Shown here piece by piece: positions 35,045 through 46,640 of a stretch of 64,000 nucleotides of DNA. The notes beneath the pieces were generated by a model. The model worked only from the letters and a program-made list of their open reading frames with translations, ran no database searches and was not told the origin of the DNA. Made by a program: the position numbers and the translations under genes. The DNA is from Rattus norvegicus (Eukaryota > Chordata > Mammalia > Rodentia > Muridae): contig NC_086029.1 in NCBI RefSeq assembly GCF_036323735.1, positions 52,981,357 to 53,045,356 of the forward strand, written 5' to 3'. Positions within the stretch are counted from its first letter, which is position 1, and every line of letters begins with the position of its first letter.

Positions 35045-35565
35045 AAATAAAATAAAAATTATTAAATTGAAATCGGGCAAGACAGTTCAACAGAAAGGGA
35101 TGAACCTTAGAGAAGGCACAAGAATTAGAGACCCACTCCTTTACACACTCAGGAGTCCCGTAAATACAGTACATGGAAAGCCATAACATATACACAGAAG
35201 ACCTGCTGTAGACCCCTGTAGGCCCAATTTTTGCTGCTTTAGTCTCTGTGAGTTCATAAGAACTTTGTTCAGTTGAGTTAGAGGGCCTTGTCGTCCTGGT
35301 GTCCTCCATTCCCACGGGCTCTTATTCACTTTCTGACTGTTCTCCCTTGGGATGCTCTGAACTCTGAGGGGAGGGACTTGATGGAGATATCCTCTCTAAA
35401 GTTAAATGCTCCAGGGTCTCTTTCTGAGTAATGTTTGGCTGTGAGTCTCTTTATTTCTCCCCATGTCCTACAGGAGGAATCTTCTCAGTGGCTGAATAGG
35501 GCACTGATCTATGAGTATACCAGAATATTGTTGGGTGTCATTTTGTCCCTACTTTTTTGTTTGTT
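35045..35565. mobile_element. Old rodent interspersed repeat, probably L1 (Lx/L1_Mur) 3' region
   Basis: The order gacagttcaacagaaaggg, aattagagacccactccttt, gtctctgtgagttcataaga, gggccttgtcgtcctggtgt, gaggggagggacttgatgga, ggctgtgagtctctttattt and gcactgatctatgagtata matches a long murine interspersed repeat that I recall as an old L1 3' region in antisense. The block at 46090-46640 appears to be another section of the same repeat. Frames at 34986-35329 are incidental. Confidence 0.55.
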
Positions 35566-38276
35566 CAGTTGAATAATTTTCAAATAATCATCACCACATA
35601 GTCTACTGGCAGTAAACTCAGTGTTTTTAAAACTATACATAGATAGTTTTAGACACAGGTTCTAAAAGCTATATTCAACACATTCTCATGTATTTGCATT
35701 CCTTCTCCTACACAGTTTAAAATTCTTTTAAAACATTCATGTTTCTTTCATTTTTTTTCTTGAATCAAGTCTTCTTTTCCATGTGTCTTTGAGCTTCCAC
35801 ATATAAGATGAATGAAGACAAATGATGTGAAATTTGATAGATCAGTTAGGAAAAGGGAAAACATAGGTCGCACATTGAAGATGTAATAAAACAGAGACAG
35901 GTGGGATGCAAGGGGTCAGAAAGCATTATAATAAATAGTACAGAGGAGATACGGTGTTACTTATGATAATTCCAGATTCAAAGATGCCATAAAGGAGTCT
36001 CTGATAAAAGTAAATATAAATTAATAAAGTAGTTACTTTTAGATGTCAAAATGCCCAGATTCCTATTTGTTGAAAGCAAGAGGGCCAGTGCTGACATGTA
36101 ATTTCTTCCAGTGAAGCATTAATATGTCTTCTATTTTCCATTTTTAATTTTACCTAACACTTTTAAGGTAATTAATTCATACTAGAAATTAACTCATTTC
36201 CAACATGGACCAGATATTTTCACATTTAATTAGTTAAATCCTTCTAATACCCCAGCAAAATTATATTAATAACACTACTTTGCAGATAAGAAAGGAGTAA
36301 CATAATTTGTCTAAAGTAATTCATTTAAAAAAGTGACTGGACCAAGACTGATTACTCAAAATCCAATGTTTTCTTATAATCCCCAGCTGGGATGACATTT
36401 TGACTGCTATTGAAACCATCCCTAATTATTTACATAGAGATATGATGTCATAGAAATAGAGCTGAACCCAGATGTGTTCTGCAATTCCTTTGTCTCATAG
36501 ACACAACTTGATGTTCTCAACTTTATTATGCCTTGCATACATGTTGCTGGCTTAAATAGTAAAAATCATATAAAAACTTCTTTGTACACTAAATTCTATC
36601 ATCTTTCAACTATAAATTACAAGATATAATTGGGTAGTACATTCATTAACAGTTTTTGGAATGCATATTCCATGTATTTTCTGTCCCTAGATTAGATCTC
36701 TGGCTGGCTTCAATAACAGTTTTTCATCTGGTGACTTTAGTGTTTGGCGCTAAAAATCTCACTGTAACATTAAGCTCATTATTTATCTACTGACCTTTCT
36801 TTTATTGGATGTGACCTGAAACAAGTTCTGTAGCAAACATGGTCATAAATTGAAAATAAATCATGCCCAAGACACAAGTTATATACAGAAGCTAAAATAA
36901 CATTAATTCATAGACCTTTAGTAAGTCAGGGAAACAGAGGGCTGTGTATTTCGAAACAAAAGTCCTCTACATGACCTCCTTGGGAAGGAAACATTGTTGG
37001 TTTTCTTTATGAAGTATATATCCTTTATTCCACAGTAGGATGTAGAGATTTCTTAAAGTAACAATCTACTAACTGTTCTGCAAAGCCTCTCATATGAGAG
37101 ATTATACCTATATCATTAAATCCTGACTGGCAGAAATGTGGTAAATATGTTTTTTACATGTAAAAATTAAGTCTATTGAAAAGATTTAGCCATTGTTCAA
37201 TCCTGGCTAAATATTCTCTGAAAGTGAACGTTTACCTAGAACTTGCCCTTCACTCAGTTGTATTAACATTTGTGTTTTTCACCTTTCAAACAATGTGTGA
37301 CCATCCCACAGTGACTGTCTGCAGAGAGTAGTATTTACTTTGTATACTGTGCTATGACTTAAAAGTATAATTCATCATAGACTTTAAATCATACAGTAAC
37401 TAAATAAGCTTATTCTCATCAGCACCACACTCCTTTCCAATTTTAAGAATTTAATATACTATTTAAATATATTCAAATAATTTATACAATTATTATATTA
37501 TATAATATAAGACTTTACATATATATAATTTTATAAATAAATACAATTTCAAAGTTTTCTTATCTTTAATTAATAGTAAGGACTATAATGAATTTTATTT
37601 GCAGTAAAGAATATCACGGAAATTCAGTCATATTGTATTCTGGAATGAAAATACAGCTATGGTTCAGACTCTAACTCTTTTTTATATTTTTGTTTAACTT
37701 ATTTATTTTTCAGAGAGTAACTTACATTGCCCAAGCTGTGAAATTATGACTATTTCATATTATACTCCAAGTAGCTGAGATATTTGTCTGTGTGCCATTG
37801 TACCAACCTTCCTAAGGATGCTGAACAGGCAGAGTCAAAGGCACAGAAGCTGAGTCTTTGCATCCCCGGCACTAACAGGGCACATTCTTACTGAGAAATC
37901 AGAGCCTAGATTCTCACACTGACTTCCAGTTCAGCCTGTTAAGAACTAAGGTGTTTTATAAATAGACGAGTGTATAAATAAAACATGAAAATTTCTCATT
38001 AATGCTAGTGTACACTAAAAATACAATTAGGCATATAATATTACTACACTTTCTATGAAATTAGACACAAACAGAAAATGTGTTGATTTTCTACATATTG
38101 GCATATTTTGTGGAAAATTTAGGCCTTTAGTCTGTCAGGAACACCTGTTGGAGCTGTTCTATCTTGTAAACGCTAATCATTTGATTTCATTGACTTATAG
38201 GCTACCCTTAAATAATGCTCAGAATTTAGAAGAAATTTTCTAGAATGACACACAGTTAAGATACTAAACAACCCAT
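35566..38276. other. Single-copy-looking DNA, no recognised feature
   Basis: About 2.7 kb of AT-rich DNA with no named repeat and no credible open frame. An AT-only stretch lies at about 37480-37540. Confidence 0.45.
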
Positions 38277-38323
38277 TATGGTGACACACTTCTTCAGTCC
38301 TGAATTTGGGAAGCAATGGCAAA

Positions 38324-38324
<1 letters not shown>
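38277..38324 (+). mobile_element. B1 SINE 5' fragment
   Basis: tatggtgacacacttcttca, then gtcctgaatttgggaagca, follows the B1 start (gtggcgcacgcctttaatcccagc, then acttgggaggca). It is cut after about 48 bases by a CA array. Confidence 0.6.

Positions 38325-38365
<41 letters not shown>
38325..38365. repeat. (CA)n microsatellite
   Basis: A pure CA array of about 20 units directly after the B1 fragment. Confidence 0.97.
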
Positions 38366-38367
<2 letters not shown>

Positions 38368-38410
38368 GAAAATATTTTAAGTACTAATGAAATATATGTA
38401 GGACTTTTGC

Positions 38411-38835
38411 TCAAATATCTGGCCCAAGAGGGAACTGCCCAGAACCCTCAGGACACAGGAAGCAAGGCACAACCTGGGACAGGATGCTTCTGCTTTCCAT
38501 GTGTACCTGGAGCTGACCCTGTGCCACAACTCTCCATACCCAAATCCTGCCCAGAGAGAGCTGGTCACCCAGGAGTGCTGACACACTTGAGATCATAGGT
38601 TTAAGTAACCGCTTCTACTCAAGTACCTGGCCCAAGAGGAACCTGGGCAGATCTGTCAGAACACAGGAACCTAGGAGCAGCCTGGGTCAGGAACCTTCAA
38701 GTTTCCACCTGTGCCAAGAGCTGGCCCTGTGCCACAGCATTCTGTACCCAAATCCTACCTGGAGAGAGCTCCCAGTAGTGATGGCAAACCAGCTTACAGG
38801 AGAGCCAAGCCACTGTCAGAGACAGCAGGAAAACT
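38411..38835 (+). promoter_or_regulatory. L1 5' UTR: two tandem promoter monomers
   Basis: ctggcccaagagg at 38419 and again at 38627 marks two units with a 208-base period. Further shared blocks are ctgtgccacaactctccata versus ctgtgccacagcattctgta, and acccaaatcctgcccagaga versus acccaaatcctacctggaga. Such monomers are the internal RNA polymerase II promoter of murine L1s, and here would fire rightward. Confidence 0.75.
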
Positions 38836-38865
38836 AAAAGCAGAGATAAAAGATGGGAAGAGGCA

Positions 38866-39470
38866 AATACAAGAACATAAGCAACAGAAACAAAGGCCAT
38901 ATGAATACAAGAATACAAGAGATAGAAGAGAAAATCTCAGGGGCAAAAGAGACCATAGAAAACATTAACACAACAGTCAAAGAAAATGCAAAAAGCAAAA
39001 AGTTCCTAATGCAAAACAACCAGGAAATCCAGGACATAATGAGAAGACCAAAACTAAGGATAATAGGCATAGAAGAGAGTGAAGACTCCCACCTTAAAGG
39101 GCCAGTAAGTATCTTCAAAAAATTATAGAAGAAAACTTCCCTAACCTAAAGAAAGAGATGCCATGAGCATAAAAGAATCCTACAGAACTCCAAATAGATT
39201 AGACCAAAAAAGAAATTCCTCAGGTCAGATAATATTCAAAATACCAAACTACAAAACAAAGAAAGATTATTAAAAGCAGTAAGGGAAAATGTCCTTAAGG
39301 CAGAAATATCAGAATTACACTAGAATTCTCAAGAGAGATTATGAAAGCTAGTGGATCCTGGGTAGATATCATACAGACCCTAAGAGAATGCCAGCCCAGG
39401 CTACTATACCCAGTAAAACTCAATTAGCATGGATGGAGAAACCAAGATATTTCATGACAAAAACAATTTT
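38866..39470 (+). pseudogene. L1 ORF1 remnant with N-terminal loss
   Basis: The start codon and much of the coiled coil are missing: monomer sequence passes into ENISGAKETIENIN-like mid-ORF1 near 38930. The RRM and C-terminal region follow (KLRIIGIEESEDS near 39055, then gatcctgggtagatatcata near 39353 opposite SWVDI/IQTLRE). Stops and shifts at 39125 and later break it. In an intact L1 this protein packages L1 RNA. Confidence 0.8.
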
Positions 39471-39599
39471 ACACAATATATTTCCTCAAGCCAAGCCCTA
39501 AAAATGATAATAAATTGAAAACTCCAACACAAGGAGGGAAAGGACATCCTGAAAAAAGGGCAAGAAAGTAATCTTTCAACTAACCCAAAAGAAGATAGC

Positions 39600-41395
39600 C
39601 ACATAAACATAATTCCACCTCTAACAACAAAAACAACAGGAAGCAAAAATCACTATTTCTTTCTATCTCTTATCACCAATGGATTCAATACCCCTATAAA
39701 AGACATAGACTAACAGACTGGATACAAAAACAAGACCCAGCATTTTGTTGCATCCAGGAAACACACCTCAGTGACAAACACAGACACTACATCAGAGTAA
39801 AAAGATAGAAAACTTTTTTCCAAGCAACTGGTCCCAAGAAACAAACTGGAGTAGTTATTCTAATATCAAATAAAATGAACTTTTGACCATAATTTTCAAA
39901 AACAAGAAGGAAGGTCACTTCATACCCATTGATGAAAAAAATCTACCAAGGTGAACTCTCAATTCTGAACAGCTATGCAACAAATGCAAGGGCACCCACA
40001 TTCACAAAAGAAACTTTACTGAAACTCAAAGCGCACAATGCACCTCACACAGTAATAGTGGGGAACTTCAACACACCACTCCCAGCAATGGTCAGATCAT
40101 GGAAAAAGAAACTAAATAGAGACACATTGAAACTGACAGAAATGGATTTAACAGATATCTGTAGAACATTACATCCTAAAACAAAAGAATATACCTTCTT
40201 CTCAGCACCTCATGGTACCTTTGCAAAAATTGACCATATAATCAGTCACAAAAAAGGCCTCAACAGATACAAGAAGATTGAAATAATTCAATGTATCCTA
40301 TCAGATCACCATGGATTAAGGCTGGTCTTCAATAACAATAACAACAGAAAGCCCATACACAAATGGAAAATCAACAATACTCCACTCAGTGATTACTTGG
40401 TCAAGGAAGAAATTAAGACTTTTTAGAATTTAAGGAAAATGAAGGCACAACATACCCAAACTCAGAAACACAATGAAAGCAGTGCTAAAAGGAAAACTCA
40501 TAGCTCTGAGTGCCTCCAATAAGAAACAGGAGAGAGCATATATTTATAGCTTGATTGAACACCTGCAAGCTCTAGAACAAAAAGAACCAAATACAACCAA
40601 GAGAAATAGAGGGCAGAAAAATAATCCACTTAGGGCTGAAATCAACCAAGTAGAAACAGAAAGAACTATATAAAGAATCAACAAAACCAGGAGATTGTTC
40701 TTTGAGAAAATGAGCAAAATACATAAACCCTAAGCTAGACTAACCAGGGTGCACAGAGAGACAGTATCCAAATTAACAAAAATCACAAATGAAAAGGGAG
40801 ACATAACAAACTGAAGAAATTCATAAAACCACCAGATTCTACTACAAATGACTATACTCAACGAAATTAGAAAATCTGGAGGAAATGGACAATTTTCTAG
40901 ACAAATACCAGGTACCAAAGATTAATCAGAATCAGACAAAGCCCCTAAACATTCCCATATCCTCAAAAATATAGAATCAATTCTTAAAAGTCTCCTAAAC
41001 AAAAAAAGTTCAGGACTAGATGAGTTTAGCACAGAATTCTATTAAACCTTCAAAGAAGACTTAATACTAATACTCTTCAAAATATTCCACAAAATAGAAA
41101 CAGAAAGAACACTAACCACTTCATTCTGTGAAACTACAATTACACCGGCACCAAACCCACAAAAAGACACTACAAAAAAAGAGAACTTCGGACCAATTAC
41201 ACTTATGAATATTGATACAGAAATACTCAATAAAATTCTCATATACCCAATCCAAGAACAAATCAAAATGATCATCCATCATGATCAAGTAGGCTTCATC
41301 CCAGGGATGCAGGAATGGTTCAATATACAGAAACCCATCAACATAATCCACCGTATAAACAATTCAAATGAAATAATCGCAGGATCATTTCATTA
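39600..41395 (+). pseudogene. L1 ORF2 N-terminal half: endonuclease and start of RT, broken
   Basis: The endonuclease domain is readable at 39929-40426 (SILNSYATNARAP, then SAPHGTFAKIDHIISHK, then LSDHHGLRL). The motif usually reading VGDFN is VGNFN, so an active-site Asp is lost, while SDHH is kept. The linker follows (MKAVLKGKLIALSAS at 40473), then reverse transcriptase start sequences up to VGFIPGMQEWFNI (41288-41330). The frame is broken near 40426, 40673 and beyond. It stops at 41395, where inverted ORF2 sequence starts. Confidence 0.88.
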
Positions 41396-42630
41396 GAAGA
41401 TTTGCAATTTTATGAGTTCCCATTTGTCAATTCTTGATCTTGAAGCATAGGCCATTGGTCTTTTGTTCAGGAAATTTCCCCGGTGCCCATGATTTTGAGG
41501 CTCTTCCACACTTTTTGGTCTATTACTGTGAGTGTATCTGGTTTTATGTAGAGCTACTTGATTCACTTGAACTTGAGCTTTGTATGGGGCAATAGCAATA
41601 GGTCAATTTGCATTTTTCTACATACTGACTTCCAGGTAAACCAGCATCATTTGCTAAAAATGCTGTATTTTTATCCACTGGAAGGTTTTAGCTCCTTTGA
41701 CAAAGATCAAGTGACCATAAGTTTGTGGGTTCATTTCTGGGTCTTCAGTTCTATTACATTGATCTACCTGCCTATCTCTGTACCAATACCATACATTTTT
41801 TATCAATATTGCACTGTAATACAGCTTGAGATCAGGGATGGTGATTTCCACAGTTCTTTTATTGTTGAGAATAGTTTTTGCTATCCTGGGTTTTTGTTTC
41901 TCCAAATGAATTTGCAAATTTCTCTTTCTAACCCTATGAAGAATTGAGTTGGAATTTTGATGGAGATTGCATTGAATCTGTAAATTGCTTTCAGCAAAAT
42001 GGCCAATTTATTATATTAAAATAAAAATATCAATAAAAATAAATAAAAAATAAAAATGTCAATCCATGAACATGAGAGATCTTTCTATCTTCTGAGATCT
42101 TCTTCAATTTCTTTCTTCAGAGACTTGAAGTTTTTGTCATACAGATCTTTCACTTACTTTGTTAGAGTCACACTGAGGTATTTTATGTTATTTGTGACTA
42201 TTGTGAAGGTTATCATTTCCCTAATTTCTTTCTCTGCCTGTTTTTCCTTTGAGTAGTGGGACACTACTGATTTGTTTGAGTTACTTTTATACCCACCCAC
42301 TTTGCTGAAGTTGTTTATCTGGCTTAGTAGTTCTCTGGTGGAACTTTTGGGGTCACTTAAGTATACTATCATATTATCTGCAAATAGTGATATTTTGACT
42401 TCTTCTTTTCCAATTTTTATCCCTTTGATCTCCTTCTGTTTTGTGATTGCTCTAGCTAGGACTTCAAGTACTATATTGAATAAGTAGAGAGAGTGGAGGC
42501 AGCCTTTTCTAGTCCCTGATTTTAGTAGGATTGCTTCACATTTCTCTGCATTTAGTTTAATATTGGCCACAGGTTTTCTGTATATTGCTTTTACTATATT
42601 TAGGTATGGGCCGTGAATTCATGACCCTAA
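41396..42630 (-). mobile_element. Inverted ORF2 block inside the sense L1
   Basis: The minus strand reads the middle and later part of ORF2. ANIKLNAEKCEAILLKSGTR and LFADNMIVYLSDPKSSTREL lie at 42570-42154 and NPQTYGHLIFVKGAKT at 41917-41654. It is complementary in L1 position to the sense part that ends at 41395. The catalytic FADD reads FADN, so the reverse transcriptase centre is lost. Either a local inversion of this L1 or an independent antisense insertion would explain it. Confidence 0.88.
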
Positions 42631-43020
42631 TTGAGCAAGCTGTACAGGTGGAATACAGGATTAGGAACCCTCTGACTTTCTTCCAGAAGAGCAATATTAT
42701 CTCTCTGTTTTTTGCTCCTGAAGAAAGTTATCCAGAGAATTCCCAGCCCTGGCCTGTAGTCAGGTGATAGCAAGAGCAGGGCTGAGGGTATGGGACCCAG
42801 GATTCCAGTGTAATGACTTTTGGCCTGGGTTCAGACTTGCATTCACAACAGCTTTGGCCTACCTCATCCCCCAGCCCCCCACCCCCCCGGCCTTGTGCAC
42901 TCCACTGCTGTCACTGCGGACACTCCACTTCACACTGTTTACTCTGCAGGATGTCCAGGCCTGTTGCTAGAGCGCCCACCTGGATGTCAATAAACAGCAG
43001 TTGAAGAAATAAAGAGAGAG
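42631..43020 (+). mobile_element. Foreign insert of about 390 bp with A-rich tail, unidentified
   Basis: This is non-L1 sequence, GC-richer than its surroundings, between two L1 blocks. It ends with tcaataaacagcag, aagaaataaagagag and an A-rich run (43008-43040). A near-terminal AATAAA followed by A-rich sequence suggests an mRNA-derived retrocopy or an LTR. A C run (agccccccacccccccgg) lies at 42880-42892. Short frames here give no protein I recognise. Confidence 0.45.
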
Positions 43021-44590
43021 AAAAGAAAAAGAAAAAAAGGGAACAGAATTAAACAGAGAATTCTCAACTGAGGACTATCAAATGGCTGTGAAGCACCTAA
43101 AGAAATGTTCAACATCCTTAGTCATCAGGGAAATGCAAATCAAAACAACCCTGAGATTCCAGCAGTCAGAATGCCTAAGATCAAAAACTCAGGTGACAGC
43201 AGATGGTGGTAAGGATGTGGAGAAAGAGGAACACTCCTTCACTGTTGGTGGGATTGCAAACTCGTACAACCATTCTGGAAATCAGTCTAGAAGTTCCTAA
43301 GAAAGTTGGACATAGCACATACCTGAAGACCCAGCTATACCATTCTCGGACATACCCCCAAAAGATGTCCCAACATGTAATAAGGGCACATGCTCTATTA
43401 TATTCATAGCAGTCTTATTTATAATGTACAAAAACTGAAAACAACCTAGATTTCCCTCAACAGAGAAATGAATAAAGAAAATGTGGAACTTTTTCAGAAT
43501 GGAGTTCTATTTAGCTATTAAAAACATGAAATTTGAAGGCAAAAGGATGGAACTAGTAAATATCCTGAAAGAAGGAATTCAGTTACAGCAAAACTCACAC
43601 AGTATGTATTCACTGATAAGAGGTTATTAGGCAAAGAGCTTGGAATACTCAGGATATAACTCCTGGACCACTTGAAGCTCAAGAGGAAGAAAGACCTAAG
43701 AATGAATGCTTCAGTTCTACTCAGACGAGAAACAAAATAATTAGGGAAATAGGTGGTGGGAGGGACTTGGGAGGAAGAGAAGAGGGGGTTAAAAAAGAGG
43801 GGCAAATCAGGTGTGAGAGGAGATGCAGGAGATGTACAGAGGGTCAGGAAATTGAACAGAGGTGTGTAGCAATGGGGGATGGGGAACTCGGGGTTACAAC
43901 TAGAAAGTCCCAGATGTCAGGAAAGCAAGTGCCTCCTAGGACCCCACAGGAATGACATTAGCTGAAATACCCCACAATGGGGAGTGAGAGGCTGTAGAGA
44001 CTATATTCAGAGGTTAGGTATGACCCCACACCCCACTGAAGGATGGGGCCTACCCCCACCAATCTCTAAAATTTTAGCCCAGGATTGCACCTGTCTAAAG
44101 GAATTACAGGGATAAATAGTGGAGCAAAGGTTGAAGGAAAGACCATCCAAAGATATTCCCATATGGGGATCCATCCCACATGAAGACATCAATCCAAGGC
44201 ACTATTGCGGATGCTTCCTGACAGAAACCTGATTTAACTGTCTCCTGAAAGGCTCTGCCAGATCCTGACAAATACAGGTGTGGATGCTGGAAGCCAATCA
44301 TCAGACTGATCACAGGGACCACAGTGGAGGAGTTAGGAGAAGGCCTGAAGGAGCTGAAGGATCCTTATCTCTCATCAATGGGAGAGAAGGCCGTTTGTTC
44401 TGTGAAGGCTCGATGCCCCAATGTAGAGGAATGCTAGGGAGGTGAGGTGGGAGTGGGTGGGTGGATGGTTAGGGGAGCACCCTCATAGAAGCAGGGTAAG
44501 GGGAGCAGGATAGGGAAATTGTAAGAGGAAACTGGTAAAGGGGATAACATTTGAAATGTAAATAAATTAAAATATCCCATTTTAAAAAAG
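43021..44590 (+). mobile_element. Sense L1 end: ORF2 C-terminus and 3' UTR
   Basis: From aattctcaactgaggactat (43060) and MAVKHLKKCSTSLVIREMQIKTTLRF (43082-43160), past the Cys-rich C-terminal region and ORF2 end near 43620. The 3' UTR then runs gaggaagaaagacctaagaa, gattgcacctgtctaaagga and ctcctgaaaggctctgccag to the terminus near 44590. It is the 3' end of the composite element that starts at 38401. Confidence 0.9.
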
Positions 44591-44602
44591 AAATATGTAT
44601 AG

Positions 44603-45160
44603 ACTATAAACAGAGAAATATATTAGAAACATATACCAATAAACTCAGATTTTAATAAAGGGGCGTGTGCCTTATTATATAAAATGCATTAAGACCTTCA
44701 TTCCTTATAATTCTTTCCTCCAAAGACAAATCTTTTTTCTAATTTACATGTTTTATTATATTACTAAGAAGATAATAGGTGATATAAATGAATTCATTCA
44801 GTGAAATACATTCCATCCACAGAGGGCAGCTATTAGTACTATTCTAAGAGGTCGCGTATCATTTTAAGAATTTAAGCAAATAAGTAATGATATATTTGAA
44901 CCTTTAACAAGGTTCACATAAATGAGCAATTTAGATGTGACAACCAATAGGAAGTTCAGGTCGGAGTTAATAGTAATCAGCTAGGAAATAAATGATGTAT
45001 GTAAGGTTCTTAGGAAAAAGTTGAAAGTAAGCTCAAGAGCCTTGAAAAATATAGCTAAGAACCTTGTGGCAGTGTAGAAGATTGTTCGTACAATGGCCTT
45101 TTTATGCTATTGGTTTCTATTACCATCATTCACCTGAAGTCCTGTAAGCCCTGGGAGCTA
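44603..45160. other. No recognised feature
   Basis: AT-rich, single-copy-looking sequence between an L1 end and a MaLR LTR. Confidence 0.45.
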
Positions 45161-45534
45161 TCTTAGTCAGTGGTTTATTGCTGTGAATAGATGCCTTTAC
45201 TAAGGCAACTCTTATGAAAGAAAGCATGAAATTGTTCCTTGATTACAGTTTCAGAGGTTTAGTCCGCTTTGCTCATGGCATGGAACGTGGTGGCAAACTG
45301 GCAGGCACGACGCTGAGGAAGTAGCTGAGTATCTACCTCTGGATCTGCAGGCAGCAGGAAGTGATAGACACTGGGCCTTGTTGAGGCATTTGAAACTTCA
45401 AAACCCACCCACATTGACAGACTTCCTCCAACAAGGCCACTTGTCTGAATCCCGTCTAAGTAGTGCCACATCCTGATGACCGCGTATTAAAATAAATGAG
45501 TCTACTGAGGCAATTCTTAGTCAAGTCACCACAG
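45161..45534 (-). mobile_element. Solo MaLR LTR (MT/ORR1-type), antisense
   Basis: The plus strand runs tatcttagtcagtggtttat, tgctgtgaatagatgccttt, aaggcaactcttatgaaaga, agtttcagaggtttagtcc, acttcctccaacaaggccac and ends with caagtcaccaca. This is the reverse complement of a rodent MaLR LTR that begins TGTGGTGGTTTGAAT and ends with the GCAATAGAAA...TAAGACA region. Minus-strand transcription would use the aatttcatgctttc region for polyadenylation. No internal sequence is attached, so it is probably a solo LTR. ERVL-type 5-base duplications are not evident. Confidence 0.75.
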
Positions 45535-46089
45535 GAACTTACATCATTCAGTTCTGTAAGATCAAGGTGATAAGTGAGAAGACGAATAGAATACATACTT
45601 ACTAGAAGAAACCCTTCACTGGTCTCAGCCAGCTTCAGCTGATCTCTGTCCCATTCTCTATTTCCTAGTGGAGCTTCTGTGATGTTTGAGCCATACAATT
45701 CCCCATGTAAAGTTTTAATATTCAATTTGTTCCACACAACGACAGAAAGCTCAGTGACATGTGTGTGTTTGTGTTTTCCTTTTCCCACAGACACAGTGGG
45801 ATTTCCTGGTGTTACCACTCAAACTGAGATGTTACACATAAATCATTAAAACCACTCATGAAAGATTACTGCACTGCATGAGATGATGGCGGTAGAACTC
45901 CTCTCTGCTAGTGCCTTTTTAATTATGTACTTAATCTTCAAAGCAATAGCTCATGGACAAAATATGGTTTTATAAAATGGTAAGCTGTGTGCATTAAAAT
46001 TAAATTGTAGGTACTAGGATGTGGGGCTTTATTTCTCTTTTCTCACTTACATTCATCACTTCGTAGTCCATTGAAGCTAATGTAACATG
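45535..46089. other. No recognised feature
   Basis: The minus frame of 120 codons at 45456-45818 starts inside the LTR and continues into undefined sequence. I see no known domain and treat it as chance. Confidence 0.4.
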
Positions 46090-46640
46090 TAAATATGCTT
46101 TTTGTACTGCTGTTCTGCGGTAAGTCTCCTATGTTTAAAATATTCATTATGGGAGAATCTTGTACAATGAGCCTTTATTATTTTCACCCTCTCCTCCAGT
46201 GTCTCCCACATCCATCTTCATCCCTAGCTTCTCAAATTTGTCTTCTTTCCATTTTAGTCAGGATAAAATTCAATTTGTGCTGCCCATATATTTATGATTT
46301 TTTGACTTTCCAGTGTAGCATGGTTGGCAACACTCTTGAAGAAAACTGACTTCCCTTCTATCAACAGCTATCAACTGCTAATAACTCTTCAGCTAAGGAT
46401 GGTCTTCAGGTACCCTTCCCCTTTTTAAGCTGGGATTTGGTCTGGCTTTAACATGTGCTGGGTCTATTGTACTGCCTTCAGCACTCTAAGTCCACATACG
46501 TAGCTGGTGTGTCTAGAGAAGACAGTTTTCTAGACTGTGCTTGCCAACTTTGCTTTTAACGGCTTCCATCCCATTTCACATAGGCATTGAGTCTTTGGAA
46601 GAGTGAATAAAGTATAGCCATTCTATTTAAGGTTCAGCAT
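46090..46640. mobile_element. Old rodent interspersed repeat, likely same family as 35045-35565
   Basis: Blocks tcaatttgtgctgcccatat, ggcaacactcttgaagaaaa, ctgacttcccttctatcaac, agctatcaactgctaataac, tcttcagctaaggatgg and gctgggatttggtctggctt follow the order I recall from a murine L1 3' region read in antisense. It would be the section preceding the one at 35045-35565. Moderately confident as a repeat, less so as to name and strand. Confidence 0.55.

Larger units (their letters stand above)
38401..44590 (+). mobile_element. Sense L1, rearranged: 5' UTR, ORF1, ORF2 with inverted block, 3' UTR
   Basis: The element starts with two 5' UTR monomers and holds ORF1 (38866-39470), early ORF2 in sense (39600-41395) and an inverted ORF2 block (41396-42630). 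A foreign insert (42631-43020), late ORF2 in sense (43025-43620) and the 3' UTR, ending at aatgtaaataaattaaaata near 44570, follow. Candidate imperfect target-site duplications flank it: gaaatatatgta at 38389-38400 and gaaatatgtata at 44590-44601. These suggest one insertion later rearranged. All frames are broken. The identity of the parts is secure; the single-element reading is an inference. Confidence 0.8.

Noticed and set aside
42585..42767. 60-codon frame starting in L1 and running into the foreign insert
   Set aside because: It begins in the antisense L1 block, so it cannot be a natural reading frame of the inserted sequence.
45161..45534. First read as a non-autonomous hAT-type DNA transposon
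   Set aside because: The complement matches the beginning and end of MT/ORR1-type MaLR LTRs, and no terminal inverted repeats are present.
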